DNA of 64,000 nucleotides from Selenomonadaceae bacterium (GTDB lineage Bacteria; Bacillota; Negativicutes; Selenomonadales; Selenomonadaceae): assembly GCA_017428215.1 (NCBI GenBank), contig JAFRRH010000013.1, positions 39,261 to 103,260 of the forward strand, written 5' to 3'. Shown one piece after another: positions 42,522-51,061 of this stretch. Each line of letters opens with the position of its first letter. Position 1 is the first letter of the stretch. The notes beneath the pieces are model-generated. The model worked only from the letters and a program-made list of their open reading frames with translations. It was not told the origin of the DNA and ran no database searches. The position numbers and the translations under genes were made by a program.

Positions 42522-43406
42522 TTAGTATTCGCCAAATTTATTATCAAAAAGCTCTTGGATAGCTTTAACAGCCTCTTGAGCGTCTGGACCGTCGGCAACA
42601 ATCGTAACTTCCGTTCCTTTAACCAATCCCATAGACATAACCATCAAAATACTTTTCGCGTCGACAGTTTTGCCTTTAGCCTTAAACCAAATTTTTGATT
42701 TGAACGAGGACGCTTTCTGCACGAGAATAGCTGCTGGACGGTCATAAATACCACATTTATTTTTAATAGTGGTCGTCGCTTCTACGGTTTCATAGCGCGA
42801 TTTTTTTTTAGCTGAAGTGGCATTTTTAGCAGTTGATTTAGTTTTAGCAGTGGTTTTCGGTAAAATTTTTTGATAGTCGTCGTCGAAACGAACTTTATCG
42901 AAAGTTATGTTGAGTTTATCGAAATCGACAGGCTCATTGCTACGAATAACTGCAATCGCCTTGCCGACGCCGATATAATTTTTATTTTTCATGCGGAGCG
43001 GAATCACAAAACGATTTTCGCACAGATAAATTTCTTTAGCGTCCTCGTCGAGCAAATCTGCTAACTCTTCTTGGTCGAAGGCAACCTTATCGACGTTAGC
43101 TAAAATAGTTTCGTCTTTGGTGTATTTTTTGAGGCGATTAAGACGTTCGCGCCGCGCAATTTCCTCTGGCGTTTCTTTATCAAAAATTTTACAGAGCTTT
43201 TCCTCCAAATGTTCGTCATCGGAAGAAAGTTTTTTAATCTCCGTAGCCTCTTCGTCATAATAACGTTCTTCAAGCCACGTGAGCAATCGTCCGTCAAAAA
43301 AATATTGAGCAACCAAATCAATGTCAAAATGCGTCTTGAAATCATCGATATTGCGAACTTCGACATCATTTGCCATTTTTAACGGGAATCGTTCCTTCTT
43401 TGCCAT
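42522..43406 (-). CDS. Fusion protein with a non-canonical HPr domain
   Basis: 294 residues. Residues 208-294 form an HPr domain. The site that carries the phosphorylated His15 reads GIYDRPA, so Tyr221 replaces it, while the regulatory serine (Ser46 in HPr) is kept as Ser252 in DAKSILMVMSMG. This resembles Crh, which lacks the histidine but keeps the serine. The N-terminal part has FDIDLVAQYFFDGRLLTWLE, an unknown domain seen in clostridial regulatory proteins, and a Lys/Ala/Thr linker (about 185-205). It cannot take phosphate in the usual PTS relay; a regulatory role via Ser252 is inferred. Confidence 0.8.
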   Translation of the reverse strand: MAKKERFPLKMANDVEVRNIDDFKTHFDIDLVAQYFFDGRLLTWLEERYYDEEATEIKKLSSDDEHLEEKLCKIFDKETPEEIARRERLNRLKKYTKDETILANVDKVAFDQEELADLLDEDAKEIYLCENRFVIPLRMKNKNYIGVGKAIAVIRSNEPVDFDKLNITFDKVRFDDDYQKILPKTTAKTKSTAKNATSAKKKSRYETVEATTTIKNKCGIYDRPAAILVQKASSFKSKIWFKAKGKTVDAKSILMVMSMGLVKGTEVTIVADGPDAQEAVKAIQELFDNKFGEY

Positions 43407-43431
43407 TAAATCATCTCCCTAAATATTTCCA

Positions 43432-44007
43432 TTAAGTATCAAGAATATCCCATTCGTCGCCTAAAATCCAACGCAAAGCTGAAAGTCTGCCGCTCCATAC
43501 GCCCCATTCAAAGTCGCTGTGGACAGTCAACCAATCTTGCCCGTATCTTTCCAAAAGAAATTCCATCATTCCTTCGCCGCCTTCGTGTCGAGGAGCTAAA
43601 ACGACTTCGCCCGCGTCATTCAGAATATATTTTGTATTTCTTCCGAACCAAATTCGCTCGAAATATTCTTCATGAGCGTCAATAACTTCCCATTCTTGCC
43701 GCATGACACTTGTGTATTTATCTAAGAGAAAATCGCCTAAAAATTCCCATTCTCTACCCAAAGCCCAATGCAACGCCGAAATTTTGCCGTTTACCATGCC
43801 CCATTCAAACTCGTCTTTGGGCAAAAAAGCTTCCTCGCCGACTTTTTTAAATAAATTTTCTTCCGTCTTTTTAGTTTTCTTCCGAACACCTTTTGCAACG
43901 GTTGAGTTTCCAGTTTCAAAGCGGTTCTTCATAAAAAGCTGGCATATGTACCAAAATTTTTCCAAGAATTCATTTTCAGCCGCCGCAATCTCACGTTTCC
44001 TGCGCAT
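43432..44007 (-). CDS. Hypothetical protein with an internal WG repeat
   Basis: 191 residues from ATG 44007 (AGGAGG nine bases upstream). Two similar blocks occur: DEFEWGMVNGKISALHWALG followed by EWEFL, and DFEWGVWSGRLSALRWILG followed by EWDIL at the C-terminal end. Between them lies another Trp-rich segment. The N terminus is basic. No known domain was recognised. It is divergently transcribed from the 44116 gene with its own promoter. Confidence 0.7.
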   Translation of the reverse strand: MRRKREIAAAENEFLEKFWYICQLFMKNRFETGNSTVAKGVRKKTKKTEENLFKKVGEEAFLPKDEFEWGMVNGKISALHWALGREWEFLGDFLLDKYTSVMRQEWEVIDAHEEYFERIWFGRNTKYILNDAGEVVLAPRHEGGEGMMEFLLERYGQDWLTVHSDFEWGVWSGRLSALRWILGDEWDILDT

Positions 44008-44028
44008 AATTATAAACCTCCTTTTTGT

Positions 44029-44092
44029 ATGATAGCGAATTCGCCGTAACTTGTAAAGAATCATTGACAGAGGCGCGTAAAGATTATAAAAT
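44029..44092. promoter_or_regulatory. Divergent promoter pair
   Basis: Minus strand: TTTACA (44057-44052), 17 bases, TATCAT (44034-44029). Plus strand: TTGACA (44064-44069), 17 bases, TAAAAT (44087-44092). The -35 boxes are seven bases apart. Confidence 0.65.
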
Positions 44093-44115
44093 TTCGCAAG
44101 AAAGGAGCGGTTGCT

Positions 44116-44361
44116 ATGAATAATTTACCGCGTTTTGTAAAGATTGGCGAAGAACGCATTAACGTCGAAGAAATTGCCAGCTACGGACTTGCTTACGACG
44201 AGGACGATGATCGTTATCTTTACGTCAGCACGAAAAGTGGCGAAGATGTTTTCCAATATTACGAAGATGATGTGGAATTCGACCTTGACGAAAAACTTGC
44301 CGAAATGGACGATTTATTTTTGATTAGGAAACTCGGACACGTTGACTTTGAACGGCAATAA
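44116..44361 (+). CDS. Small acidic hypothetical protein
   Basis: 81 residues, strongly acidic (YDEDDDRYLYVSTKSGEDVF, YEDDVEFDLDEK). AAAGGAG lies upstream of the ATG, and the promoter at 44064-44092 serves it. It precedes carbonic anhydrase by 40 bases and is probably co-transcribed. No domain was recognised. Confidence 0.75.
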   Translation: MNNLPRFVKIGEERINVEEIASYGLAYDEDDDRYLYVSTKSGEDVFQYYEDDVEFDLDEKLAEMDDLFLIRKLGHVDFERQ

Positions 44362-44401
44362 TTATAAAATGTCGCCGATAAATTTTTTGGGAGGTAATTA
44401 G

Positions 44402-44971
44402 ATGTCAGTTATTGATGAAATCCTGCAGACTAACGAAAAATTCTGCGCGAACCTGCCGGAAGAGTACAAAGCTTACGAGCACGAAGATCATCACGATAGC
44501 AAACTGCCGAAAAAACATTTGGCAATCGTCACCTGTATGGATACGCGCCTCGTTAACTTTTTGGAGCCGGCACTCGGAATTAAGCGCGGCGACGCAAAAG
44601 TTATTAAAACCGTCGGCAACTGCTTGAACGGCGTCTTCGATACCACTGTTCGCAGTCTGCTCGTTTGTATTTATGAACTCGGCGTGCAAGAAGTCGCGAT
44701 TATCGGTCACCACGAATGCGGCATGGCTAAAACTACGTCCAAGAGCTTGACAACGGGCATGTTGGAGCGCGGAATTTCGCCCGACGCAATTAAAATGGTT
44801 GAGAAAGAACTTGTCGAGTGGACGGACAGTTTCCAAAAGCCAGAAGAAAACGTTATGAAGGTCGTTAAACAACTGCGCGAAAACCCGCTTATCCCGAAAG
44901 ATGTTAAAATTCACGGGCTGATGTTCCACCCCAGAAGCGGCAAAATTGAACTGCTCGACAAACAAGATTGA
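44402..44971 (+). CDS. Beta-class carbonic anhydrase
   Basis: 189 residues. It interconverts CO2 and bicarbonate with a zinc ion. Ligands are C45 (VTCMDTRL, with the D47-R49 dyad) and H103/C106 (GHHECGM). The sequence belongs to the Firmicutes-type short beta enzymes. GGGAGG precedes the ATG, and a terminator follows. Confidence 0.93.
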   Translation: MSVIDEILQTNEKFCANLPEEYKAYEHEDHHDSKLPKKHLAIVTCMDTRLVNFLEPALGIKRGDAKVIKTVGNCLNGVFDTTVRSLLVCIYELGVQEVAIIGHHECGMAKTTSKSLTTGMLERGISPDAIKMVEKELVEWTDSFQKPEENVMKVVKQLRENPLIPKDVKIHGLMFHPRSGKIELLDKQD

Positions 44972-44992
44972 TTACGAACGATAAAAATTTTA

Positions 44993-45019
44993 GGCGTCGT
45001 CCAAAAGGGCGGCGTTTTT
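44993..45019. terminator. Terminator between carbonic anhydrase and the DUF401 gene
   Basis: CGTCGTCC and GGGCGGCG pair over eight base pairs (two of them G-U) around AAAA, then five T on the plus strand. Confidence 0.75.
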
Positions 45020-45021
45020 CT

Positions 45022-46275
45022 TTACCACGTTAAAGCAGTGTACACGCTAAAAATTGTCAGCAAAATTATTTCGGCAAGCAAAATGGGCTTTAAAGTTTTA
45101 AATAAATCTGCCTTGAAATAATCAATCGTGACGATTAGGCAAACGTGCGTTGGAGTGAGCATTTGCCCTGCCACGCCGAACGCCATAGCCACGCCCGCTA
45201 AATTTAAATCGCCCGTGCCCATAGCCGCAACTATCGGCATAACTATTGCGACGTGACCTTGACTCATGCCCGTTAAAATTCCGATAATAAACGACACGCA
45301 AGCGATTATTACAGGGATTGGCAACGGCGACGCTTGGAACGCCGCGACGATTTCGCCTAAAACTTCAGTCACAGAGAGAATTTGTATAAAGTACAAGATA
45401 CAGCAAATGTTGAGCGTCATTTTTAAATCGAATGCGCCGCGAAAAATTTCCTTAACACCAACGCGCCGCCCGACCGCCGTCAATACGAAAACCCACGCCA
45501 CTACTACTAAACCCGTTGCTATCGAGGCATTGAGCTTGAAAAAAACTACGACCATAAAAACTAATGAGACCGGCAATAACGCTAATAATAAACCGTTGCG
45601 CTCGTGACGAATTTCCGCCGCCGTCTCTGCAACTTTCTGCGCGGCGGGAATTTTTATTGGGCGAATTAGAATCAGCCAACCAACCGCGATTGCCAAAATT
45701 GTTACCCAACATAAATGGCTGATGAATTCGCCAAAAGTTACGCCGGCGATTGAACATGCCATAATCATTCCTGGAATTATCGGACTTGAAAACTCGAATA
45801 AATGACGGAACCAAAAATTTATCGCCGCTTTGTGTTCGGGTGAAAGTTTTATGCTCGTGCTTAGCTCCTCGACAATCGGCGCGGAAAATCTTGCTCCGCC
45901 CACGCTCGGCAAAAGTCCTAAGAACGCAGGCATTGCCGCTAATAAAATTTTTACGTTGGAAAAAATTCGCCGCAAAGCCTTAACCATATCCGTTAATGCT
46001 CCACTTAAACGCAATTCAATTTCTAAGCACATCACGAAATACAATGCAAAAATTATGTCGTAAGTCCTCGATAGTGTAAACGTTTCGTAAAAGGCTTGCG
46101 CTAAAGAAATCGGGCTTGCCGAACGTATCAGCCAAATAAAAATTCCGCTCGCCAACATGCACACGCCGATTGGAATTTTGAATCGCAAAAGCACGATGAT
46201 TATTGCCAGCGCGATTGTTAAAAGTAAAAATATATTCAACTCGAATCTTCCTTGCAAAATTTTTTCTACAAACAT
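45022..46275 (-). CDS. DUF401-family membrane transporter
   Basis: 417 residues with about eleven hydrophobic helices. Conserved loop motifs LGLLPSVGGARFSAPIVEE and HLFEFSSPIIPGMIMA are repeated in the C-terminal half as ILTGMSQGHVAIVMPI, the inverted two-half layout of anion transporters. DUF401 proteins are related to gluconate/citrate-type permeases; the substrate is unknown. It is monocistronic and converges with carbonic anhydrase. Confidence 0.82.
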   Translation of the reverse strand: MFVEKILQGRFELNIFLLLTIALAIIIVLLRFKIPIGVCMLASGIFIWLIRSASPISLAQAFYETFTLSRTYDIIFALYFVMCLEIELRLSGALTDMVKALRRIFSNVKILLAAMPAFLGLLPSVGGARFSAPIVEELSTSIKLSPEHKAAINFWFRHLFEFSSPIIPGMIMACSIAGVTFGEFISHLCWVTILAIAVGWLILIRPIKIPAAQKVAETAAEIRHERNGLLLALLPVSLVFMVVVFFKLNASIATGLVVVAWVFVLTAVGRRVGVKEIFRGAFDLKMTLNICCILYFIQILSVTEVLGEIVAAFQASPLPIPVIIACVSFIIGILTGMSQGHVAIVMPIVAAMGTGDLNLAGVAMAFGVAGQMLTPTHVCLIVTIDYFKADLFKTLKPILLAEIILLTIFSVYTALTW

Positions 46276-46339
46276 TTTATCAAATAAATATTCCGCGTCA
46301 ATTCGGCGGGATTTTTTTATAAAAATTTTTGGTTAGGAA

Positions 46340-46369
46340 TTGACAAAAAAAAAAAACAATTACTATAAT
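46340..46369 (+). promoter_or_regulatory. Upstream promoter of the RTX gene
   Basis: TTGACA (46340-46345), 18 bases that are mostly A, TATAAT (46364-46369). It lies upstream of the palindrome-linked second promoter. Confidence 0.7.
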
Positions 46370-46400
46370 ACATGTGGAACGCTTGAAAATTTTTAGGCAG

Positions 46401-46443
46401 TGTCCTCGCAGGACACCAAAAACTTTTTCAGTGTCGATATAAT
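46401..46443 (+). promoter_or_regulatory. Palindrome-linked second promoter of the RTX gene
   Basis: TGTCCT-CGC-AGGACA (46401-46415), 22 bases beginning CCAAAAAC, then TATAAT (46438-46443), with no good -35 box. The palindrome centre falls about 42 bases before the predicted start, a usual activator position. The same palindrome, spacing and CCAAAAAC occur at 60067-60109 on the minus strand. Confidence 0.65.
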
Positions 46444-46485
46444 ATTTTTGGGTATCGTGGAAAAATTTTTAGAGGAGATGATTGT

Positions 46486-48531
46486 ATGTCTACACCGGTT
46501 GGAGTTATCAAGAAATTTGTTAAGACGCTCATGACTACGGACAAGACGGGCACCGATGCCATTGACGAAGCTTTTAAAGCTGTGGGCGCAGTTCGCTACG
46601 ACGTGTTCGAACAAAAATTCCAGGAAGATAAGAAAAGCTATCAACCTGATTATAATCTTCAAAAGTTTGCAGAGCAGGGTTGCGGCATTCGTATTAACAA
46701 TGAAGACACCGGCGCAATCACGGGTTCGGACGCGGGCGGCAAAACTACCAAGACCGCTGACTCAATCGTCCCCGAAACCGCTAAGGCAGTTAAGCTTACC
46801 GACGCGGAGTATAATTCCTTCACGAAGAACGGCTTAACGGTCAATGTAACCTACGCCGAAAAAGATGATAAGAACGTCGACGAAAAATTTAATTACAGCG
46901 GCGCGACTTATCTTGAGAAACAAAAACTCGTCGTGCGTGCGCTTTATAATTGGTGGATTCCCGAATCACTCGACCTCATCAATCAATCGCTCGGAATTAA
47001 TTTCACCGACGGACGCGCCAGTATCAACAAAATCAATGTAATATTTTCTTCGTTCGGCGACGGCGACAGCTATCACCGTTATACTCGTCAAGATGAGATA
47101 AGACTTGGTTTTAATTATGATATGGGGCTTGCCTCTGAAGTTGATTTGTACATTAACGCCGATTTTCTTTACAATATGACTGCCGATGATAAAAATGGTG
47201 TTTTGGAGGGCGATAATAAATACATTTACTCTGACCTCTACGGTTATGGCGCAAGTTATCAATCAGAAAAGTTCACAAATTATCTTGACAGGCTGATTTT
47301 GCAAGCTATGGCGGAAATTACTCTTAAGGCAAATATTCCTTACACAAAATACACAGATGAAATTGGCGCAGGGCTTGTCGAAATCGTCGGCGGCTATGAT
47401 AGTGCCTCGACGACTTATAGTACATTTGTTAGTCCTGGTAGCTCGTCTGCTAAAGGCGGTTACGGCTATGGTTATATGCGCTACCTCGCCAAAAATTATT
47501 CGGACGGCATACCCGACGGCGTGACTTACAACGCTAAGAAAACCATTTTAACTTTGACGACGGACTTTACGGAAGATACGCTTGATTTAGCGGACTTTGA
47601 AAGCACTGTTAAGACCGTCAACGCCAAAGCTCTCAAAACCGGTATAACGATTATTGGCAACAAACTTGATAATTCAATCGTCGGCGGCTCCGGCAATGAT
47701 TCTATACTCGGTGGCAATGGAAAGGATTCTTTGAACGGCGGAAAAGGCAACGACACTTTAAAGGGCGGCGCAGGCAACGACGTTTTTATTTACAGCGCGG
47801 GCAATGACGTTATTGAGGACTACGCAACGGGCGATAGAATTTCAATCGGCGCGGCAATTTCTAAGGCGACGTTAAGCGGCGATGATGTCGTCTTTACAAT
47901 CGGCAAGGGTACGTTAACCGTTAAAGACGGCGCAAATAAAAAACTCAACATGATTAACGCAAAGGGCAAAGCGTTTGAAACGGTCGTTAGCGGCGCGACA
48001 ACTTTAACAATTAAGAACTCGACAAAATCGCCCGTGAAACTCGACGCGAATGTTGGAACTGCAGACGCCTCTAAACGCACGACGGCTGTCAAAATTTACG
48101 GCAACAAGCTCGACAACGTAATACTCGGCGGAAGTAAGAATGATATACTTTACGGCGAGGGCGGCAATGATTCCATTCAAGGCAACGCTGGCAACGATAA
48201 AATTTACGGCGGACTTGGTAGCGACACTTTAAAAGGCGGCAAAGGCAATGACACGCTCGTTGGCGGCGCGGGTAATGATTCGCTTTGGGGCGACGCCGGC
48301 TCTGATGTCTTTATCTACAATGCGGGCGAAGGCAACGATATTATTTACGGCTTCGATAATAAGGACACCCTCACGCTCGACAGCATGGATTTTACGGCGA
48401 CTTACAAAAGTAAAGCAGTCACGCTGACCTTTGACGAAGGCTCCGTTACGTTTAAGAATTTCACCGCGACGACTTTCCACATTAACGACGAGACCTATAA
48501 AATCAGCGGCTCAAAGTTTGTTCAGAAATAA
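46486..48531 (+). CDS. RTX calcium-binding exoprotein
   Basis: 681 residues, no signal peptide. Residues 1-380 are an unrecognised region with a conserved-looking GCGIRINNEDTGAITG near 66. Two clusters of nonapeptide GGxGxDxhx repeats follow: about 395-440 (GGSGNDSILGGNGKDSLNGG) and about 555-610 (GGLGSDTLKGGKGNDTLVGG). The C terminus ends in a short amphipathic stretch suited to a type I secretion signal. Secretion through an ABC/TolC-type channel is inferred; those genes are not in the window. It could be an adhesin, S-layer-like protein or enzyme. Confidence 0.85.
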   Translation: MSTPVGVIKKFVKTLMTTDKTGTDAIDEAFKAVGAVRYDVFEQKFQEDKKSYQPDYNLQKFAEQGCGIRINNEDTGAITGSDAGGKTTKTADSIVPETAKAVKLTDAEYNSFTKNGLTVNVTYAEKDDKNVDEKFNYSGATYLEKQKLVVRALYNWWIPESLDLINQSLGINFTDGRASINKINVIFSSFGDGDSYHRYTRQDEIRLGFNYDMGLASEVDLYINADFLYNMTADDKNGVLEGDNKYIYSDLYGYGASYQSEKFTNYLDRLILQAMAEITLKANIPYTKYTDEIGAGLVEIVGGYDSASTTYSTFVSPGSSSAKGGYGYGYMRYLAKNYSDGIPDGVTYNAKKTILTLTTDFTEDTLDLADFESTVKTVNAKALKTGITIIGNKLDNSIVGGSGNDSILGGNGKDSLNGGKGNDTLKGGAGNDVFIYSAGNDVIEDYATGDRISIGAAISKATLSGDDVVFTIGKGTLTVKDGANKKLNMINAKGKAFETVVSGATTLTIKNSTKSPVKLDANVGTADASKRTTAVKIYGNKLDNVILGGSKNDILYGEGGNDSIQGNAGNDKIYGGLGSDTLKGGKGNDTLVGGAGNDSLWGDAGSDVFIYNAGEGNDIIYGFDNKDTLTLDSMDFTATYKSKAVTLTFDEGSVTFKNFTATTFHINDETYKISGSKFVQK

Positions 48532-48553
48532 AATCTGCGCGGACAAAAATTTT

Positions 48554-48590
48554 ATTCCGTCGAAACGCTCGGCGGGATTTTTTTATTTCC
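48554..48590 (+). terminator. Terminator after the RTX gene
   Basis: TTCCGTCG and CGGCGGGA pair around AAACGCT and are followed by seven T. Confidence 0.8.
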
Positions 48591-48598
48591 GTATCATG

Positions 48599-48970
48599 TC
48601 ACATTTGATTTTCCAACGGGTCGGCTCCATATTTATTATAGCCTATGGTGCCCTCTGCGAAAAATAAATACACTAAAAAAATTAATCCTACGACCGGAAT
48701 AAAACTGACCCAAAAGAACGCGCCGTTTCTATTTAAATCGTGCAGACGGCGCACCATGAGCATACAAGCCCCAACCGTAGCGATGATTGCCCAAATTACT
48801 GTTATCGTTTTAACTAAGGCTCCGTCTGGATTGCCCGTTAAAAGCGTCGCCATACACGAAGTTACAAACGTCGCAGTTGCGCCCATTAACGTTATAAGTA
48901 TGTAGTATTTAAAAAAGCGTCCGCGATTGAGCCGTCCCTCCGTCGTGAAAATTATTTGGAATATGTTCAT
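48599..48970 (-). CDS. DUF805 membrane protein
   Basis: 123 residues with four hydrophobic helices. RLNRGRFFKYYI near the start and VRRLHDLNRNGAFFW in the middle are the DUF805 signature; the end has the GTIGYNKYGADPL motif typical of the family. Function unknown. It precedes no obvious partner and follows the 48984-49418 gene on the same strand by 13 bases. Confidence 0.88.
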   Translation of the reverse strand: MNIFQIIFTTEGRLNRGRFFKYYILITLMGATATFVTSCMATLLTGNPDGALVKTITVIWAIIATVGACMLMVRRLHDLNRNGAFFWVSFIPVVGLIFLVYLFFAEGTIGYNKYGADPLENQM

Positions 48971-48983
48971 TAAAACTTTCCTC

Positions 48984-49418
48984 CTAATCTTTTTTGTACT
49001 GCCAGCCGCCGCCGTCCTTATTGCTCATAATCGTCGAATAAAATTCACTGTAAGATTTATTTGAGTTCGTCTCAATCTGCATAACGTTATTGGCGTCGGG
49101 CGACAACTTATAATAGTAAGTGCCCTCTTTGTCGGAGTAAGTTACTCGTAAATCTTTACCGACTTTTTTAACTGTAATTGTTTGCTCGTCGCGTGTGTAA
49201 GTCGAGGGAATATCATTTCTACTTTTGGTGTTTTCTATCATCGTCAAAAAATTTTCCCAATCTTTAGTTCCGTCCTTAGCATAAGTCGATGCTAAATGTC
49301 CCTCAACTGCCGTGAATAGCGTATTATAAAATCTTATCTCTGAGCGGAGTGCGTCATCAACCGAAGGACTTCTGGAAATGGTATTGTAAGTCATATCAGC
49401 AAAAGGCGCGATTTCCAT
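48984..49418 (-). CDS. Hypothetical protein following a pilin gene
   Basis: 144 residues with no membrane segment, of mixed composition, and no recognised domain. Its start abuts the stop of the Flp-type pilin gene, so the pair is co-translated and it may be an accessory or a minor component of that pilus. Only position supports this. Confidence 0.6.
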   Translation of the reverse strand: MEIAPFADMTYNTISRSPSVDDALRSEIRFYNTLFTAVEGHLASTYAKDGTKDWENFLTMIENTKSRNDIPSTYTRDEQTITVKKVGKDLRVTYSDKEGTYYYKLSPDANNVMQIETNSNKSYSEFYSTIMSNKDGGGWQYKKD

Positions 49419-49724
49419 TTACCAATTCAACGGCTTTAAATTCAGTGATTCGGAATTCTCTGTACTTGTGGTTGATTCGTCGGCAGTGACGTCAAAGGAA
49501 GTTTCGTCCTGCTCTTCCTCTGAATCAGCAAGATTTATACTTGACGTTACTGCACCTACGTTATCGCCTGCCGCGCCGAAAAGATTTTCTATCGTTGCGC
49601 CCAAGCCGCCGTTAAGCGTCACGAATACTGCAATCGCGGCAACAAAACTGATAATCAGCGCGTATTCAAGAAGACCTTGACCTTTTTGTCGAAAATTTTT
49701 TTGAGGAGTGAAGAAAGTTTTCAT
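49419..49724 (-). CDS. Flp/TadE-type pilin-like protein
   Basis: 101 residues from ATG 49724 (AAGGAG six bases upstream). KGQGLLEYALIISFVAAIAV is the Flp class III pilin signature: a Gly cleavage site, Glu at position +5, Tyr at +6, and a hydrophobic helix. The C-terminal half is acidic and Ser/Thr-rich, longer than in classical Flp. No tad assembly genes are nearby. Confidence 0.8.
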   Translation of the reverse strand: MKTFFTPQKNFRQKGQGLLEYALIISFVAAIAVFVTLNGGLGATIENLFGAAGDNVGAVTSSINLADSEEEQDETSFDVTADESTTSTENSESLNLKPLNW

Positions 49725-49743
49725 GGCGTGCTCCTTAAAAGTT

Positions 49744-50091
49744 TTAAAGCAAACTGTTAATAAGCTCGGCAATCTGCGCGTCGGTAGGAATTCGATTATC
49801 GTCCTTCTTAGAATAGATTGTCACAAGATAAATTTTTTCTTCAACCTTAAGATAATAGATTATCCTAAAACCGTTCGATTTGCCACTTTTCGTTGAGGTA
49901 TTGGCTATCCTTACTTTGTACACTGCTGAATTGTCTTTGAAATTAATATTTTCCAAACGGTCACCGATAAAATCTCCTGCCTTGAGTTTTTCGACAACCT
50001 CGTTAATATCATCTAAAATTTTTGTATATCGTTTTTTCCGGAAGTAATATTTAATATCTGATTCAAAACGCGACGACCAAATTATTTCCAT
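49744..50091 (-). CDS. RelE/ParE-family toxin
   Basis: 115 residues from ATG 50091 (MEIIWSSRFESDIKYYF). The RelE fold's core is seen in AVYKVRIANTSTKSGKSNGFRIIYYL and VTIYSKKDD, closest to HigB2/RelE-type mRNA interferases. A longer start at 50142 is possible. The start lies inside the antitoxin gene, a 29-base overlap usual in such pairs. Activity was not tested. Confidence 0.8.
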   Translation of the reverse strand: MEIIWSSRFESDIKYYFRKKRYTKILDDINEVVEKLKAGDFIGDRLENINFKDNSAVYKVRIANTSTKSGKSNGFRIIYYLKVEEKIYLVTIYSKKDDNRIPTDAQIAELINSLL

Positions 50092-50260
50092 AAAGCTCTT
50101 GCCGCCTTTCTTCTTCCAACTCTTCGGCAAATTCTTTTTCAAGTTTAGCTTTCAGCTCGTCCCACGTGCGTTCAGGTAATCTGCCCGCTTCCATTTCCTT
50201 AATTTCGGTAAACGAATCAATTACGGATTGTTCAATCGAAACGTAGCGTTCATCATTCAT
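50063..50260 (-). CDS. Antitoxin of the RelE-type pair
   Basis: 65 residues from ATG 50260 (AAAGGAG eight bases upstream). Highly charged and helical: SVIDSFTEIKEMEAGRLPER, then KLEKEFAEELEEERRQ. The size and position before the toxin fit an antitoxin. No clear DNA-binding motif is visible, so the family is uncertain. Confidence 0.7.
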   Translation of the reverse strand: MNDERYVSIEQSVIDSFTEIKEMEAGRLPERTWDELKAKLEKEFAEELEEERRQELYGNNLVVAF

Positions 50261-50278
50261 TTTAAAAACTCCTTTCAA

Positions 50279-51061
50279 TCAGAGCAACTTGGATTTTTCC
50301 GTCGCCGCTAAAACTGCCTCAATTAGCGAAGAACGAACTGCGCCGCGCTCTAAAACTCTGACGCCTTCAATCGTCGTGCCCGCTGGACTTGTGACTTTAT
50401 CGCGCAAAACGTCGGGGTGTTCGCCCGCTAAAACCATTTTCGCCGCCCCCAATAAAGTTTGTGCCGCCAATTCAATCGCCATTGCCCGCGATAAGCCCGC
50501 CGCAACTCCACCGTCTGAAAGCGCGTCAATCATCAAGAACGCATAAGCCGGACCCGAACCGCTTAGCCCCGTTACTGCGTCCATTAATTTTTCCTCAACC
50601 TCAACAGCGCGTCCCAACGTCGACCAAAAATTTTTAATCGTCGTGCCAACCTGCGCGGCATTTTTATTTAAAGTGTAAGCCGTCATACTCTCGCCGACTG
50701 AAACCGCCACATTGGGCATAATTCGCGCGATTTTATTTTCTGGGAAAAATTTTTCAACGCTCGTAAGTTTCAAGCCCGCGACCGTGTAAGTTATAATCGT
50801 TGACGCGGGAATTTTACCTTGCAACGCGGCAAAAGTTTTTTCGGCGTCTTTAGGTTTAACGGCGACAATCAGCAAGTCAATCTTATCTAAAAAATTTATA
50901 TCCGTCGAAGCGTTAACGCCATAAAGTTTTTTTAGTTCCTCGCAACGTTCGGTACGAATTTCAGAAACAAAAATATTATTCGGCGCGAAAACTTTGCCGC
51001 ATATGCCGCGAATAATTGATTCGGCAAGCGCACCGCCGCCAATAAATCCAACTGTATTCAT
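50279..51061 (-). CDS. proC: Pyrroline-5-carboxylate reductase
   Basis: 260 residues, normal length. It reduces pyrroline-5-carboxylate to proline with NAD(P)H. The N-terminal Rossmann motif is VGFIGGGALAESII. The family signature TGLSGSGPAYAFLMIDALSD and the late DKVTSPAGTTIEGV are intact. Its start overlaps the DUF896 gene by four bases. Confidence 0.95.
   Translation of the reverse strand: MNTVGFIGGGALAESIIRGICGKVFAPNNIFVSEIRTERCEELKKLYGVNASTDINFLDKIDLLIVAVKPKDAEKTFAALQGKIPASTIITYTVAGLKLTSVEKFFPENKIARIMPNVAVSVGESMTAYTLNKNAAQVGTTIKNFWSTLGRAVEVEEKLMDAVTGLSGSGPAYAFLMIDALSDGGVAAGLSRAMAIELAAQTLLGAAKMVLAGEHPDVLRDKVTSPAGTTIEGVRVLERGAVRSSLIEAVLAATEKSKLL

Noticed and set aside
42045..42698. 217-codon plus-strand frame
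   Set aside because: Spans two opposite-strand genes (Uma2 and HPr fusion) and their gap; no ribosome-binding site or domain.
44405..44965. 186-codon minus-strand frame
   Set aside because: Exact antisense shadow of carbonic anhydrase, whose zinc ligands and ribosome-binding site are intact.
47650..48310. Short repeated units resembling a CRISPR array
   Set aside because: They are in-frame codons for RTX nonapeptides, not identical repeats with unique spacers. No cas genes are present, and no CRISPR was seen elsewhere in the window.
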